Counted from the stretch's first letter, positions 50,445 to 62,645 are shown. The stretch is 64,000 nucleotides of DNA from Chinchilla lanigera (GCF_000276665.1 NW_004955426.1:858919-922918); one strand, 5' to 3'. Numbers and translations: made by a program. Notes: a model not told the origin generated them from the letters alone.

Positions 50445-50615
50445 TTACATGTATTAATTTATTACAAACTTATAACAATTCAACAGGGTAGGTACTTTAT
50501 TAGCCTTATTTTAAAGATTAAAGTGACTCCAGAAAATAAAAATTACATTTCAGTAAGATCACATGGCTAAGAGACGGAATCAAGCCAGGTGACCTCATTC
50601 CAACACTGTCATATG
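50445..50615 (-). mobile_element. MIR SINE (antisense)
   Basis: 'caacagggtaggtactttat', 'tagccttattttaaagatta', 'taagatcacatggctaagag' and 'cattccaacactgtc' follow the antisense MIR sequence. Confidence 0.65.
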
Positions 50616-50639
50616 GCCCAATAGTGACATGGAAGAGGT

Positions 50640-51120
50640 AGACTGAGGTAGTTAACAGAAAATTACTCTGAACATGTGCTAAACCTCAGAGATAACTAGC
50701 AAACTGCAAAGTGAAGTAAACAGCCCTTCAAACTGGCAAAATTTGAAAAAGGTCAGAGTGGGCACCTAGAGCTAAATAGGAACTATCAGAAACCAATCAT
50801 GAGGACGTGGAAGGAACAGTCACTTTTAACAAAATAGAAGGCAATTATTAAAGCTGAAGGTGGTCCCTCCTCTTGTGTATTGACTTAAATGTCTTATAAA
50901 AACTCTTCCACATTTGCCTAAGAATACAAGCCCAACGACACTCATTAACTGCTAAAAATCTATCAGTAAGAGCACAGAAACTACCAACCAGAAAACAGAT
51001 AAATGCATTGTGGTCTATCTATGCAATTAAATGTTACAAGGTGGAGAAAAAGGAGTGTGTGTACATACCTCCAGATGGAGAAGCCTTAACAATAATGTTG
51101 AACAGAAAAGCAAGTTTTTC
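50640..51120 (+). mobile_element. L1-like LINE fragment (late ORF2 region), decayed
   Basis: 'caaactggcaaaatttgaaa', 'aatcatgaggacgtggaagg', 'agataaatgcattgtggtct' and 'tatgcaattaaatgttac' match, in order, the late ORF2 region of old L1 elements ('gaggatgtgga', 'gataaacaaattgtggtata', 'caatggaatac'). No open reading frame remains. The DNA at 50,220-50,420 may be an earlier part of the same element. Confidence 0.5.
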
Positions 51121-51164
51121 TGCTTGGAGATGGTGGATCCATATCCCTGGTTATATTGGATGAT

Positions 51165-51612
51165 GCTGTGACAGTTAATTGTGTGTGTCATGTAGGCTAA
51201 GCCCCTGTCTCCAGATACTTGACCCAACATTGTTCTAGATATCCAGATACTCTAAGCACTCTGTGAAGGTATTTTTAGATAGGGTTAACATATGAATCAG
51301 TAGGCTTTGAGTAAGACAGATTCTCCAGAATGAGGGTGGGTTTATCCAATCATTTGAAGCCCTCAATAGGAAAAAAAAAAAAAAAAAACAAAGAAAAACA
51401 AAGAACACTTTCCCTTCTAAAAGAGGACCACCCTCCAGCAGGCTTCCCTGATTTGAACTCTCCCACCAGGCCTCTAGTATACTGGGCTCCCCTGCAGATT
51501 TTGGACCTGCTGAATTACCAAACTGCATAAGCCAATACCTTAAAATAAATTAGTCTCTCTGTATATTACACATACATGCTTTCAGTCCTGTTTCTTCGGA
51601 AAACACTAACTA
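51165..51612 (+). mobile_element. LTR relic (ERVL/MaLR-like, plus) with internal A run
   Basis: 'gacagttaattgtgtgtgtc', 'agatagggttaacatatgaa', 'gggtgggtttatccaatcat', 'cataagccaataccttaaaa', 'tcctgtttcttcggaaaaca' with 'ctaactact'. It is the same family as the copy at 26.3 kb. An A18-type run sits at about 51370-51388. Confidence 0.7.
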
Positions 51613-52009
51613 CTATGAATGTCAATGTTTAAGACACCCGAGGTGGCTAGTGGGCAGATGCATGTGTGAACAGCATCCCTGGAGCCATGCAAGGTGGACA
51701 CCTACTTAACTCTCAGTGCCCACAAAGGACGGCACACGGACAGCCTTCACAGCACTGCTAAGGGCTGGTCTGAAAAGTCATCTTAATGCGCCCATGTAGG
51801 GCACAGGTCTAGACAGTTCTGAGAGCTGCATTTCAAGTGAATTTCATTTATCAGGAAAGTGAACATGCCTCATTTTCTAGCATACAAAGAACAGTTGATT
51901 TTTTTTCAATTATAATTTGAACCAATGGACCAGTTCTGAAAACTATATAGTAGTGTAACATCAGAATGAAAACTCCTCATCAGGCAGTTGGTACAATAAA
52001 TGAAAATTA

Positions 52010-52565
52010 TGCACTTTTTTCTGAGCTGCAGTTTTTTTACTTTTATTTTGTAACAGCAAATAACTTATATCCTGATGTGAATTATAATTTACAATGTGTT
52101 GTTTCATTATGAATTAGAGAAAAATATGCTACCCTGATTTCTGGACCATGTCAGACATCATTCAAGTATGACAAATAATTCAGTGCCTTCTGAGTTATTA
52201 TACCACCGTAGGCAGATCAACTGCTGCAGGTTACTTCTGTTTTTGCAGAAACATTATATCAATATTTTAAGGTGATGTAGCATGGGAACTGCCTGTTGTA
52301 TATTTAAAATCTGATGAGATTAGGATGCCAAAAGAAACACAAATATTAAATGACATTGATATACTGACATGCATCTATATCCATATTCTTTTTTGGTGAA
52401 GAAACAGCTCATACAATGTTTTCTACTGTACCATCAAATAATGTTTTTAAATAAGGCTTGGGAAAACAACTGTTAATTAGTTTTAGCACCTTTTCAATTA
52501 TGCTAATAAAATTCTAATGATATTCAATTACATTGTGATGTAAATCAGTCTTTCTTTCCCTGTGT
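52010..52565. promoter_or_regulatory. Candidate conserved noncoding block, AT-rich
   Basis: A repeat-free 550-bp stretch with dense motif-like words: 'gtgaattataatttac', 'cattatgaattaga', 'gacaaataattcag', 'caactgttaattag', 'tttcaattatgctaata', 'tgatattcaattac'. No microsatellite or SINE interrupts it. Enhancer function is inference. Confidence 0.33.
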
Positions 52566-52984
52566 GTGAATATGGGTGTAGTTATTATATAGGCTGTCAG
52601 ACACTAGATATTTATTAACTCATGAACCTAGACAGCAGCCTTGGCTGCCTAGAGATCTTTTCACATCTCTAGCTTTTTCTCCCATAGCACTGGACAAATG
52701 AAGGGACAGACATAGCACTGTGTTTAAGGGCCCATGGAGGTAAGCTAATGGATATCCATTATGGAAATTAAACAATCCAGAAGGCAGAAATGGAGTAAGT
52801 TTAAGAACTAGCTTTGTAAAAAGAACAATGAAACAGCACTAGTACAATTGGACATTAGCTATTTCAAGTGAATTATGGGAAACTACAATGAAGGAAAATT
52901 CAGCAGCGTCTGTGCTGCAAAATGCAAGGTTTCCCTGAGTGTGTAAAGGATGTGTGACTTAACTGCTGCCCAATTTGAAATGCT

Positions 52985-53398
52985 GGTGTGCTAATCAGCT
53001 ATCTGTCACTGTAACAAAATAACAGGAAATCAGCTTAGGGAGGAACAGTTTGTCTTAGATCATGGTTATGGAGGTCTCAGTCCATGGTCGCTTGATCCTG
53101 TCGCTTTAAGCCTGTGGTGAAGTACCTGGTGAGGACATGGTATAGCAGGGCTGTTCACCTCATGGTGGCTGGAGAGAGACAGATAGAGAGACAGATAGAC
53201 AGACAGAGAGGTGGCTGGGGTCCTGATAGCCACTTTAAGGGCATGGTTCCAAGTGATTTAACTTTCTTCCACTAGGTCCCACCTCCTAAAATTCCACTAC
53301 TTCCCAGTAGCACCATCAATTAGCAATTGAGCCTTCACTGCATGGGCCCTTGCAGGACATTTAAGATCCAAAGCACGATATCCAGTACAGCAGTTATG
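52985..53398 (-). mobile_element. MaLR-type LTR relic (minus)
   Basis: Antisense order: 'gctatctgtcactgtaacaa', 'aacagtttgtcttagatcat', 'gaggacatggtatagcaggg', 'taggtcccacctcctaaaat', 'cccttgcaggacatttaaga'. A GACA/GATA microsatellite (about 53173-53212) has grown inside it. Confidence 0.75.
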
Positions 53399-53404
53399 CC
53401 CACT

Positions 53405-53610
53405 TCAGTCTCCACTATTTGTCTGGCCTTGTGCTAGGTTGTGGGGATACCAGTGGACAAGACACACTGTCTAAACTAGGAGGCTGTCTGACAGGGATAG
53501 AGGTGGCACACCAGGAAGTAGAACACTGAGTGTGCTGTGCTATGGTGAGGATACTTCGCCCAGACTGGGTATCAAGATGGTGTCCTAGAGGAGGAGGAGA
53601 GGGCATCGGA
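53405..53610 (+). repeat. Possible old mammal-wide repeat fragment
   Basis: 'ggccttgtgctaggttgtgg', 'ggataccagtggacaagaca', 'gtgtgctgtgctatggtgag' resemble the 'gccaggcactgtgctaggtgctggggatac...aagaca' region of an ancient LINE-type repeat. The family is not certain. Confidence 0.4.
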
Positions 53611-54699
53611 ATGTAATGCTGAAGTTCACACCAAAGAGAGAGAGACAAAGACAGAGACGGTGGGGGGTGTTCCTTGTCTGTGACTACAACTTTATCTTAG
53701 GGGAGAGGGTGTTAAAAGTAGAGGCTACAGTAGAAAGAAAAGCAGGAACTTGACCATAATTGGACTTGAACCTCATCACAGAAAATGAAGATTTATGTTA
53801 CAAAGTTCTCTCCTTTAGCTGCACATTAATTTGTAAGTAGCTACTGCCCTTGGGTATTAGACAAGTAACCTTTGGTATCAGGGTTCTAACTCCCCAGCCT
53901 CACCATGTAGGGAAAATATAGAATGGGAGCAAAAGGAACTGGGGGCCTGGCACTGCCAAAAGCAAACCAGATTCTAGCAATCAGGCACCACAGGGACCGT
54001 GGAGCAGACTCTTATTTCTTATTGCACAGCAGACGTCAGCGTAAGATATCAGCTTGTCATGAGTCCCGGAAGCCGGGAGGTTAATGAGGAGAACACAAAT
54101 CTCGGCTTCTCCGTTCTCCATGTGCAATTAGCCAACCCGTCTATGTCTAAAAAGGGAGCTTGGGAAAATGACAACCCACAACACACTTGTGAATACATAT
54201 GAAAATTCTATAATTTGGATCTCAGCACTGTTAAATTCCACCGAGGGAAGAAGACACCTCTGAAACCCAAGCCCCAACAGAGGCAGTGTGTGGTGTTAAA
54301 TTTTCCATACATTCATACACACACAAAAAAACACTTGTGTTCGAATCATCAGTTCAGGACCAGACAGGCCTGATGGATGTGCTTCCCAGGAAAGCCCTGC
54401 TGAACCCCGCTGGCCTCCACTGTCGCAGGCCCTGTGCTCCTCATGATTTACCCGTCCTGTCCTGTTCAGCAGGTGTAATTCCCAGGCTGCCTTTACTCCT
54501 GCAACCGGGATGGAAATGAACCTTTCTGCTCAGCATGCTTCACAGAAAAATAAATAATTCAAATGAGATTAAAAAAATGGTCTGTGGTGGGAAATAAATA
54601 ATATTCACGAGTAAATACAGTTTCCTATACTGTGAGATGTGGATACTCAGGGGACGATCAGATAAATGAGTCTAACAAAACACGAAGAAGCTAAATGGC

Positions 54700-55450
54700 T
54701 TCTACAGGAGAGTTCCTGCGGTGGCCCTGCCGGTTAGCGGAGGGAGCAGGGTTGAGGAATCGGGTCCTGGTTTCTGACCCCAGCTCAGAAGATAGAAAGC
54801 ACCAAGGCACAATTTCGGGTGCCGCAGCAGAGCTCAGCAGAGGCTTTCTGGCCCACTTCTAATTTCAGCCACCACTGCGGGGGACAGTTTCCTAGAGGCC
54901 AGATGGACATCTGAGCACTATCTCGTAGCTTTCTGTTGAAGCTATAGCACCGTCCAAGGGAGCAGGAAAGCTGCTTCCCCAGGAAACCTGCATCCAGTGG
55001 GAGCTGGTGCATTCTGTCACCTCCTTGAACCATAAGGGATGGCCCCGCGCAGGCTTCTCAGAATCGCTACCCTGGACAGCTCTCACCCAGTGCCTGCGGG
55101 GTGACCTCCAGCAGCTGACTGTTCCCTCCTCTGTGTCACTCTCCCTGCTTGCTGGTGTCACCCCCTGAATATGTGACTTGCAGCCGTATCTTTGTCTCAG
55201 CTTTTGCTTCTATGGATCCCAGCTCAGGACACAGCAGAGCACCTGATCCCCGCAGTCGGTGAGAGTGGGGTTTTGAGTGGGGAGAGGCAGGAGCAGCCCT
55301 GCGCAGGGAGTGCAGGAGGGAGCGCTGGAGTGGGAAGCCATGCCAGCTGCTGCAGGTCAGAGTTTGCCACTGAGCCTGCGGCATCACCAGAAGTGTGGTA
55401 TTTCCAACGCTGCCCAGTGCTGGTGGGTTGAACCACAGCTTGGCCTCGAG
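54700..55450. other. GC-richer block without a recognised gene
   Basis: Several overlapping frames are open on both strands (79-102 codons), but none resembles a known family or has convincing splice borders. A few CpGs are kept (for example gcggtggccctgccgg, ggccccgcgcagg). It falls short of a CpG island. Confidence 0.4.
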
Positions 55451-58400
55451 AGAAACATCACTTTCCCCCCTTTATTTCTTCCAAACTACAGCAAGATACG
55501 CACTTTACTTTACGGCCAGAACACATACACATACCTGCATCCCATATGCGTATGTTTATTGACTAGATACTTACTGCATATGTAAATCTCCTGAACACAC
55601 ATTGAATATATAAAGATCAAAGATGATTCTGACTACCTGTGATGCAATTTGCCATTTCATAAGCGTCACGCTGTTTTTCTGTCTCTGCTTTGTGTCTTAC
55701 ATTGATTTCACAGCCCCCAGAACAGGTCACAGCCCACAGTCTGGAAATCTCCAGGCTGCACTCATTTTCCCAGGGAACCTGAACAAACCATTCATCTTTT
55801 CTGTAACTCACTGCCTTGTTTGGTAACATAATAAGAGAAGATGAAATGACAATGGAAGTCCTTTCTGCTTTTCAAAAGCTTTTATAATTCTATGCCAAAC
55901 TCATAATAAAATGCCAGGCTATATTCCATATTCCATTAATTTTAATAGTTGGCAGATGATACAATATAGATAAAAAACTATGTGTATGTATTTTTTCCAG
56001 AAAATATGCTTACAAAGATGTTATATATTCTTTTAGCAACATGCTTTTATGTTCAGAATTGGCATATGAATAAAACGTTATTAAATAGTTGCAGGGATAC
56101 CTCTTTAACTTAATTCCTTAATCTCTTAACGCAAAGTCTTGCTTTTTCAACAGAATTATCGGTTCTGTTTCTTTCACTGCATCTTCTTCCTATGTTGCCC
56201 TCTAAGGAACCCGACTCATGCCTGTCCTCTAGTCTGGTGCTGTCCCCACGCCCCAGCCTCCACCCCTGAGCATGAGGTCTCACTGGATCACTGTGCTGCT
56301 GTTTGTTTATGTGGCTCTCACTTCAACAAGGGAACCGACTTTATTCATCTTAGTATCCAGAGCACCCGACAGAGTAGCGGCCACAAAGCAGGTGATGATA
56401 AAAATAAAATCAATTTTGTGTTCTCAATTTTCACTGAGATGTTCGCATGAACTCATAGGGTCTCCTCAGGCTCAGGTGCCGTTTCCCAATGCGGGCACAG
56501 CTGATGAGTAGCCTGGGTGAGAACGTTCCACACTGCTCAGTTCCACTGCACCGGCCTCCTCTCTCACCAAACTGGGTTTGGCCACAGCGTCAGGAGTTGA
56601 GCACTGGGAAAGTTACTCATGGAAAATATACTCAGGAAGGAGCACAGTGTCACTCTCCAAACAGTACATTGTATCATGAACACAGGTGCATTCTCCTGGG
56701 TGTTCCAGAAAAAAAGGGCGTAATACTCTGGGCACGCACACTAAGGAATGAGTGATAGATGTTTCCCAGGAATAGCTCCATTCATCCCTGGCTTTACTAC
56801 ATTCACATGTAGCAATTTCCATTCATTCATGTGCAAAGATATACTTTCTTATTGCATAAGTCTCTTTAAATGACTTAAAAGGTTTCTTTCCCTTGGACTA
56901 AATTAGATGCTACATGAGAACACTATAGGCTATTCATTTAGTTTATAGCTGCCCAGGCAATGTCTGACAGGTTGCGCCCTGCAGAGTAAGGGGTAAACCT
57001 AACACACTTAGATTGTGTCTTCTTTCTCAGCACTTTGGGTGTGTTGCTCAAGCCCACCATCATATATTCTGTACCGTTCAGTTCCAGTAATGAGTGCTAT
57101 TTGCTTTTCATTATGTCTACTTTCCCCATGCCTTTAGTCCCTGAAAGAACTATCACTTTTACACTGAGACTTGTTTTTCAGCTTTAGATGAAGGACCTCA
57201 GATAAATAAACACCCATAACTTCACTCTGCTGAAGAAACGACCTTGGCTGTAACCATACTTGACCTTCAGAGGAAGCTTTTAACAACACATAAAGGAATT
57301 ACATAAAAGGATATAGTTCACTTTTGCCCATTATCCCTCCTTTTTCATGATCTCTGGGTTCTCTGGTCTGAGTCTCTTGCTCATATTCTTCTTCTACATT
57401 AAAAGAGGTGAATTAAAGGCTGAGTCTTTTTATAAGGCTTTTCTGATTTTAACACAAAGTAATCTTAGTTGTTCTTTAACTGAGCACTGTGACACCCTCA
57501 GCACACACTGGTCCTGAGAAGGGAGCTGTGGGGACAGCTGGTTTTGGGAAGTTCAATTAAGTGGCTGATTTCAGCACAGTCCTAGAGTTTGAACATTCCA
57601 CCTCCATTAGAGTCTTGGCAGATGACAGTACATGCCTGGGGAAGGACAGAGGCTGGATACATGAAGGAAAAATGTCACATCTTAACCCTTTAAGGAACAG
57701 TGTGTGCCCTGGCTTCCCAAGTGCCATCCTGCCATCCCTATGCTGAGCCCCTGAGCTATTGTGTTAATAATATCCCATAGTTTTTGCAGGCTGATCAGGT
57801 CTGTAATCTGAGTACAGTCAAGGCTAAACAAAAAGAGGCAAATGGAGTGATTTCAAGGCTCCAGGAGGATCAAAGCCTCTCACGGAATTTGAAATTCTCT
57901 CAGGGCTAAGACCAAGACCTTCTCTGGGGGACTGTATTTACTTAGTTATCAGAGGAAGGGAGGGGAGTACTCAAGAAGGGCAGAACTATTCAAGGACTTC
58001 TCCAAGTAAGGCATTAAGTTAATCTACCCAGGAGTGAGATGCCCGAGGCTACACTCTTATCTAGTTGAAGTTGGATCTAGGTGTCCTTGGCTATGATCTT
58101 GTCTTATCATTTGAGACTTTGTGGCTTCATTCACCATTACAGTAGGGATCAATGACTCACAGAAGTTCACTTACTATGAGTCCACTGCTCATCTCCAGAC
58201 AAGGAACCTAGGCCTTGGACAGACTCAGAAGTAAACATGAAAAGTCCATTGGTTAATTTAAGTCCTGCTCAGGTCTGTTTCATAGTGGTCTCCATCACTG
58301 AGCCGCACCAGAGACTCCCTCTCCACACAGGTGGAGTCAATCAAAAGCAAACAGTCTAACTGGGGAGCAACCTCTTCCAACAAATCCATTTCCCCTCTGA

Positions 58401-59200
58401 ATTTTCCTTTCTTCTTATTTTAAAAAAAACAAAACAAAACAAAAACCATAGTCCCTTCTTTCCAAGGGACTGTTTCAGGAATCTCACTGGATGCTTAATA
58501 CCATAGATAGTCCCATACCATAAACACTGTGCTTTTTTCTAGACATGCATATGCACGTTTAATCCCTTCTCCATGTTAACTAAGCACTTAGGGCACATGG
58601 TGGTCATAGCTTCTGCAGTTTGAGATGTGATAGCAAAACAAGTGTGCATTTCTTTTCCCCTCTTCACAATTTCCAGGAGAGATTTATTCCTAATACACAT
58701 CTTAGCAACTTCAGCATCAAATCTCTTTCTTTTCTTTATTAAAGTTGAGAATTTTCATCTCTGCACTTAAAGCAAGCACTTCATTCTTCCCTTTGGCATA
58801 TCCAAATTGCCAACATCACCACTTTGTGTTCTGGGGCCATTATCAAGTAAAATAACGGCTATTTGAACACCAGCACTGCTATCACTGTGATAGTCGATAT
58901 CAAGATCCACACAGCTGCTAAGTGAGTCATGGGAGGGTAGCATGTACAGCATAGTTATGCAAGGACACAGGGATGATTCAGATACCAGGTGAGATGGTAG
59001 AACATTTCATCATGATTCTCAGAATGTTGTGCAATTCAAAACTTATACATTGTTTGTGTTTAGAATTTTCCATACCTCAGTTGATCACAGGTAAGAAACT
59101 GCAGAAAGAGAAGTCAGAGATAAAATGAGACAACTGTATCTTATTTTCTTACCACCAAGGATAGAAATCACCTAATAAATTTTGTGCCAGTACTTGCCAT
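55450..59200. other. Mostly unannotated intronic DNA
   Basis: The stretch 56,140-56,410 is weakly L2-like ('ccagcctccacccctgagca', 'cttagtatccagagcacccg'). An (AAAAC)n-type run lies at 58,418-58,446. I see no gene. Confidence 0.45.
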
Positions 59201-59214
59201 TTCTAACCCATTAC

Positions 59215-59540
59215 ACAATTATTTCCAGATGAGTCTCCATAGCCTTGGACAGGGCATTTTCTTGCACAGAGCTCTCAGTGGTTTCCCCTTGCTTGAAAGA
59301 GGAAAACAAAAAACTAAAATAAAAAACTCTGATCTTCTCTATCTGGTTCCAACCTATTCCAACCTATTCTGCAGAATTCCCTTGGGTCTCTTTTCAAGTT
59401 ATTCATTTTGTTCCAAAACATCTGTACTTGTAACTCATTAGTTTCAAAATTCTCTTAAATACCTGGTTATGTGAAATGAAAAATTACATGATATCTGGTA
59501 CACAATAGACAGTCAACACATGTTGAAAGAATAATGACAT
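59215..59540 (+). mobile_element. L2 LINE 3'-end relic
   Basis: 'gctctcagtggtttcccctt', then 'ctatctggttccaacctatt', then 'ctggtacacaatagacagtc' and 'aacacatgttgaaagaataa'. This is the L2 3' order, ending in the '...gtgctcaataaatgtttgttgaatgaa' motif. An 11-nt tandem (ttccaacctat, twice) sits near 59347-59368. Confidence 0.6.
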
Positions 59541-59900
59541 ATGTATGTAATACAGAGATGCAATATCCATTTCCCAGTGACTTACAACACTGTATCATCT
59601 GTCCACATTCTTCTCCATTCTTTACAATTTTTACTTAGTATACTAACAGACTATGGTTTCTAAATTTAAAAAAAAATCATAACCTGACTAACCAAAGGCA
59701 CACATGATTCAAAGAATATGTGTTTCTTTCTAGAAAATATTTCCCAGGACGGAGTTAAAATGACTTTGGTACAGTCATTTCCTTGAGTCAGAAGGAATAT
59801 TAAGCCAGCACAGAGCAGAATTGGATTGGACCACTAGTTTTCAAAGTTTGATGCAGGAACCTCCTGTTCTGGCAGCTCCAAAATTAGGAATATTTGCATA

Positions 59901-60176
59901 ATGATACAGGACATTGACTTTGTTCACAGTGCCTGTGAAGCTGCAGAAACAGTGGTGGCAAAACTGCTCGAACCCAAATGTAAATCAAACCAGTCGCATC
60001 AGACTATTCGTGCACCACTGCATTTTCCATTGTCACACTCCTGCAAGGGTGGAGTGGGACAACAGATTCAGACGACAATGTCCTTGATGTAGCAGTAAAA
60101 GCGATGAATCTTATGAAATCACAACCCTTGGATGCAAGCCTTTTTAATATTCTGGGTGATGAAATGGAACACACAT
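59901..60176 (+). pseudogene. Possible decayed retrocopy, identity unknown
   Basis: One frame reads MIQDIDFVHSACEAAETVVA and on for 63 codons. A second frame, open from about 59983, ends with SDDNVLDVAVKAMNLMKSQP and FNILGDEMEHT before a stop at 60174-60176. Composition is protein-like and the frame change is what a dead processed copy would show. An aataaa occurs about 190 nt further on (60361). I do not recognise the protein and found no poly-A tail or flanking duplication, so chance remains possible. Confidence 0.25.
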
Positions 60177-60540
60177 GAAGCACTCCTGATTTAGGATCCT
60201 TTCCTCCTGAAAAGCCCCCGAGTGTTGCCTTGTGATCTGAATTCTCCAGTTTTTCATGGACATTGTCATTCACGCTTGGGTATTTGCAAGTCATTTTCTT
60301 GAAGATGCACAAAGTGAGCCCTTTGCTTCAAGGGAAACAGTTGGTAGCAACTGTTATTAACAATAAAGTTTGAGCTTTCACACAAACACAGAAGGTTGGC
60401 GTATCAGCGTGTGGTCTTGAGCTTGAGAATTTCCCAGTACTTAAATAAAGATATTCTGATTCAGTCATTGGTAATATTAACAAATGTGACCTTAAAACAT
60501 ATTATAAGATGATTTATCTAATGGTTTACTGAAAGGAGCA

Positions 60541-60850
60541 GTTAATGCTTAATTTTTTTGCCCAATTTTGCATGCTTATATCTGGTAATCTGAACGACTA
60601 ATTTGAAGACAGCAATACACAATGACAACCATTAGTGAATTCTGACCATCTTTCCAGTTAAACTCTGTATGGTTTCTAATGTTTTTTACTTTATTTTTAT
60701 TATCTTTAATGATTTGATTAATCTTGCATTCTTACATCGGGTAATGTGAGCAACTTCGTTGAAGATAACAATTTGTAATATAACAACCACTGTTAATCCC
60801 TATCAATTTGTTCTGAAACCCTGCATCATTTGTATTGTTTTTGCTTTGTT
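60541..60850 (+). repeat. Diverged tandem duplication, two units of about 156 bp
   Basis: Unit 1 (about 60541-60700) and unit 2 (about 60700-60850) align in order: 'ttgcatgcttatatctggta' with 'ttgcattcttacatcgggta', 'atttgaagacagcaatac' with 'cgttgaagataacaattt', 'aatgacaaccattagtgaat' with 'tataacaaccactgttaatc', 'aactctgtatggttt' with 'aaccctgcatcattt'. The offset is 156 nt at the best-matched block. Confidence 0.75.
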
Positions 60851-60940
60851 TTGTTTTTGTCTATGTTGTTGATATTTTGTTATTGTTCTTTTAATTATTA
60901 TTCTTCTCTTTACAATAAAAAACATGTAAGATGATTTATG

Positions 60941-61009
60941 TAACTATTTAGAAGATAAATTTCTAAATAGTTATGCTGAGCAATAAATGCTGAGCAATAA
61001 ACTCAGCAT
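60941..61009. repeat. 13-bp hairpin followed by a 14-bp tandem and a second inverted repeat
   Basis: TAACTATTTAGAA (60941-60953) and TTCTAAATAGTTA (60961-60973) are perfect reverse complements with a 7-nt loop. Next, ATGCTGAGCAATAA is repeated exactly at 60973-60986 and 60987-61000. Then CTCAGCAT (61002-61009) is the reverse complement of the ATGCTGAG that begins each unit. The second hairpin's loop contains AATAA. Confidence 0.92.
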
Positions 61010-62275
61010 GACATGTGCCAATATCACATGGTTTTGAAAGATCTAATTGAAACGTTCAAGATCTGTCTAGGAGACAGACAGATTTTAAGTAACAATAAGG
61101 AATGTACACTGCTAAGTTTTCACAATTTCTTTAATTTTAAACCAACCTTTCAGAAAATAAAACTTACAGAGTTTTGGTATAGTATAAAAGAATATGAACA
61201 ATTATTTGAAAAAGCTTTGAAAATATTTACCTTTTTCAATTATGTATGTGTCTCTCCACGTTTTCTGCATATTTGAACAAAATATGTAACAGCCTGAACA
61301 CAGAAGTGATAAGGGAATTCAGCTGCTTGCTCTTAAGCCAGATATTAGAGATGTTTGCAACATCATAAAAGAAAGAAGTCTTCTCATATGTGGAAAAACT
61401 TAGGTATTTTAAATGAAATATTTATGTGCATACATGATGGGCTTATATTTAACTTTAAAATGAATACTTGATGGAAACATTGAATCAAATATTAAACATT
61501 CTGTTAATTTTAATATCTAATGTAATAAATATTGATAGATGTAACTCACTTAGATAAGAGTCGTGTGAGTTCGTCTGTGATTTTTAGAAGTGTCAAAGAG
61601 GTCAGCAGACCACAGAATGTGAGAACATCTAACCTAGTGGGTTTGAACGGGGATGGTAGAAATGATTGAACTACGGGCTGCAGTATGCATGAGTCTGGAT
61701 TTTATCCCAGGACTCAGAAATTTATTCCACCCTCTGTTGTCTAACAGATTTCCAAGGCATCACAGTTGTAGTTATTTTCACCTCAGAATCACAGCAGTAA
61801 CTGTGGTAACAGAGTGGCCCAAATGAAAACACAGTCATCCCATGGTCAGTGTCCATCAGCACCTCCAACACTGGGCAGGGAGAAAAGGACAGGGGTGAGC
61901 ACAGCCCGACACTGTCTTATCCCTCTGCTTCCTCCAAATGATTTTGCATTCAGAGTCAGGAAATTTTACATTGAGAATCAGCCCACTGCAACTGCAGCCA
62001 GACCTGGAGTCTTCACGCTCTGCCAATAGTTTTAAAATTACAACAGAGTCCTCAAGTAATGAACGCCCTTCTTATGTCATAAGTAGACATTAAGCCTTGG
62101 AAATAAATGTTAATCTGAATAGTAAAGCTCATTTTTTTTAACCCAAACTCTTTATATTTTGCTTTTAAAATATACAAATAATTCAATTATCTCTCATTTA
62201 ATTCTGTCTGTGAGTGAGCTAGTTCTATTAATTCTAATCTTGGTTTCTGGTGACTGTATCCAAAGCATGCTTCTT

Positions 62276-62372
62276 TTTTTTTTTTGGTTTTTCTCCGGTA
62301 CCGGGAACCGAACTCACGACCTTGCGCTTGCCAGGCAGGTGCTTTTTGCCGCTGAGCTAAATCCCCAGCCCC
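62276..62372 (-). mobile_element. ID SINE, young copy, antisense
   Basis: Reads as the reverse of the other IDs: T run, 'ggtttttctccggtaccggg', 'aaccgaactcacgaccttgc', 'gctgagctaaatccccagcc', cc. The 15-nt duplication caaagcatgcttctt is perfect at 62261-62275 and 62373-62387. Bases in the middle ('aggtgctttttgccgctgag') give the same 'cggcaaaaagc' variant with one extra A. Confidence 0.96.
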
Positions 62373-62429
62373 CAAAGCATGCTTCTTAAGTGGCATTTTA
62401 AAATTGCTTATTCAGTGCTGACTTGTACA

Positions 62430-62645
62430 GTTGTTATAGAAATGTGGTTTGGAGTATGGGCTCTAACCAGGAACCCAAACTGCATTATTTATAATCTGAG
62501 CATGGTGACTAGGTTACCTATGTCTGTGTACCTCAGTTTCCTAGGCTATGAAATGGGACCAGCATTTCAGAGGGCTTTGTAGGAACTAAAATGAGTTACA
62601 ACTGTAAAGATTTTAGAACAGTGGCTGGTATTAATGGTCACTTCT
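62430..62645 (+). mobile_element. MIR SINE (sense)
   Basis: 'atgtggtttggagtatgggc', 'gtacctcagtttcctaggct', 'atgaaatgggaccagcattt', 'aactaaaatgagttacaact' and 'agaacagtggctggtattaa' follow the full MIR core and tail. This is the best-preserved MIR in the window. Confidence 0.88.
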
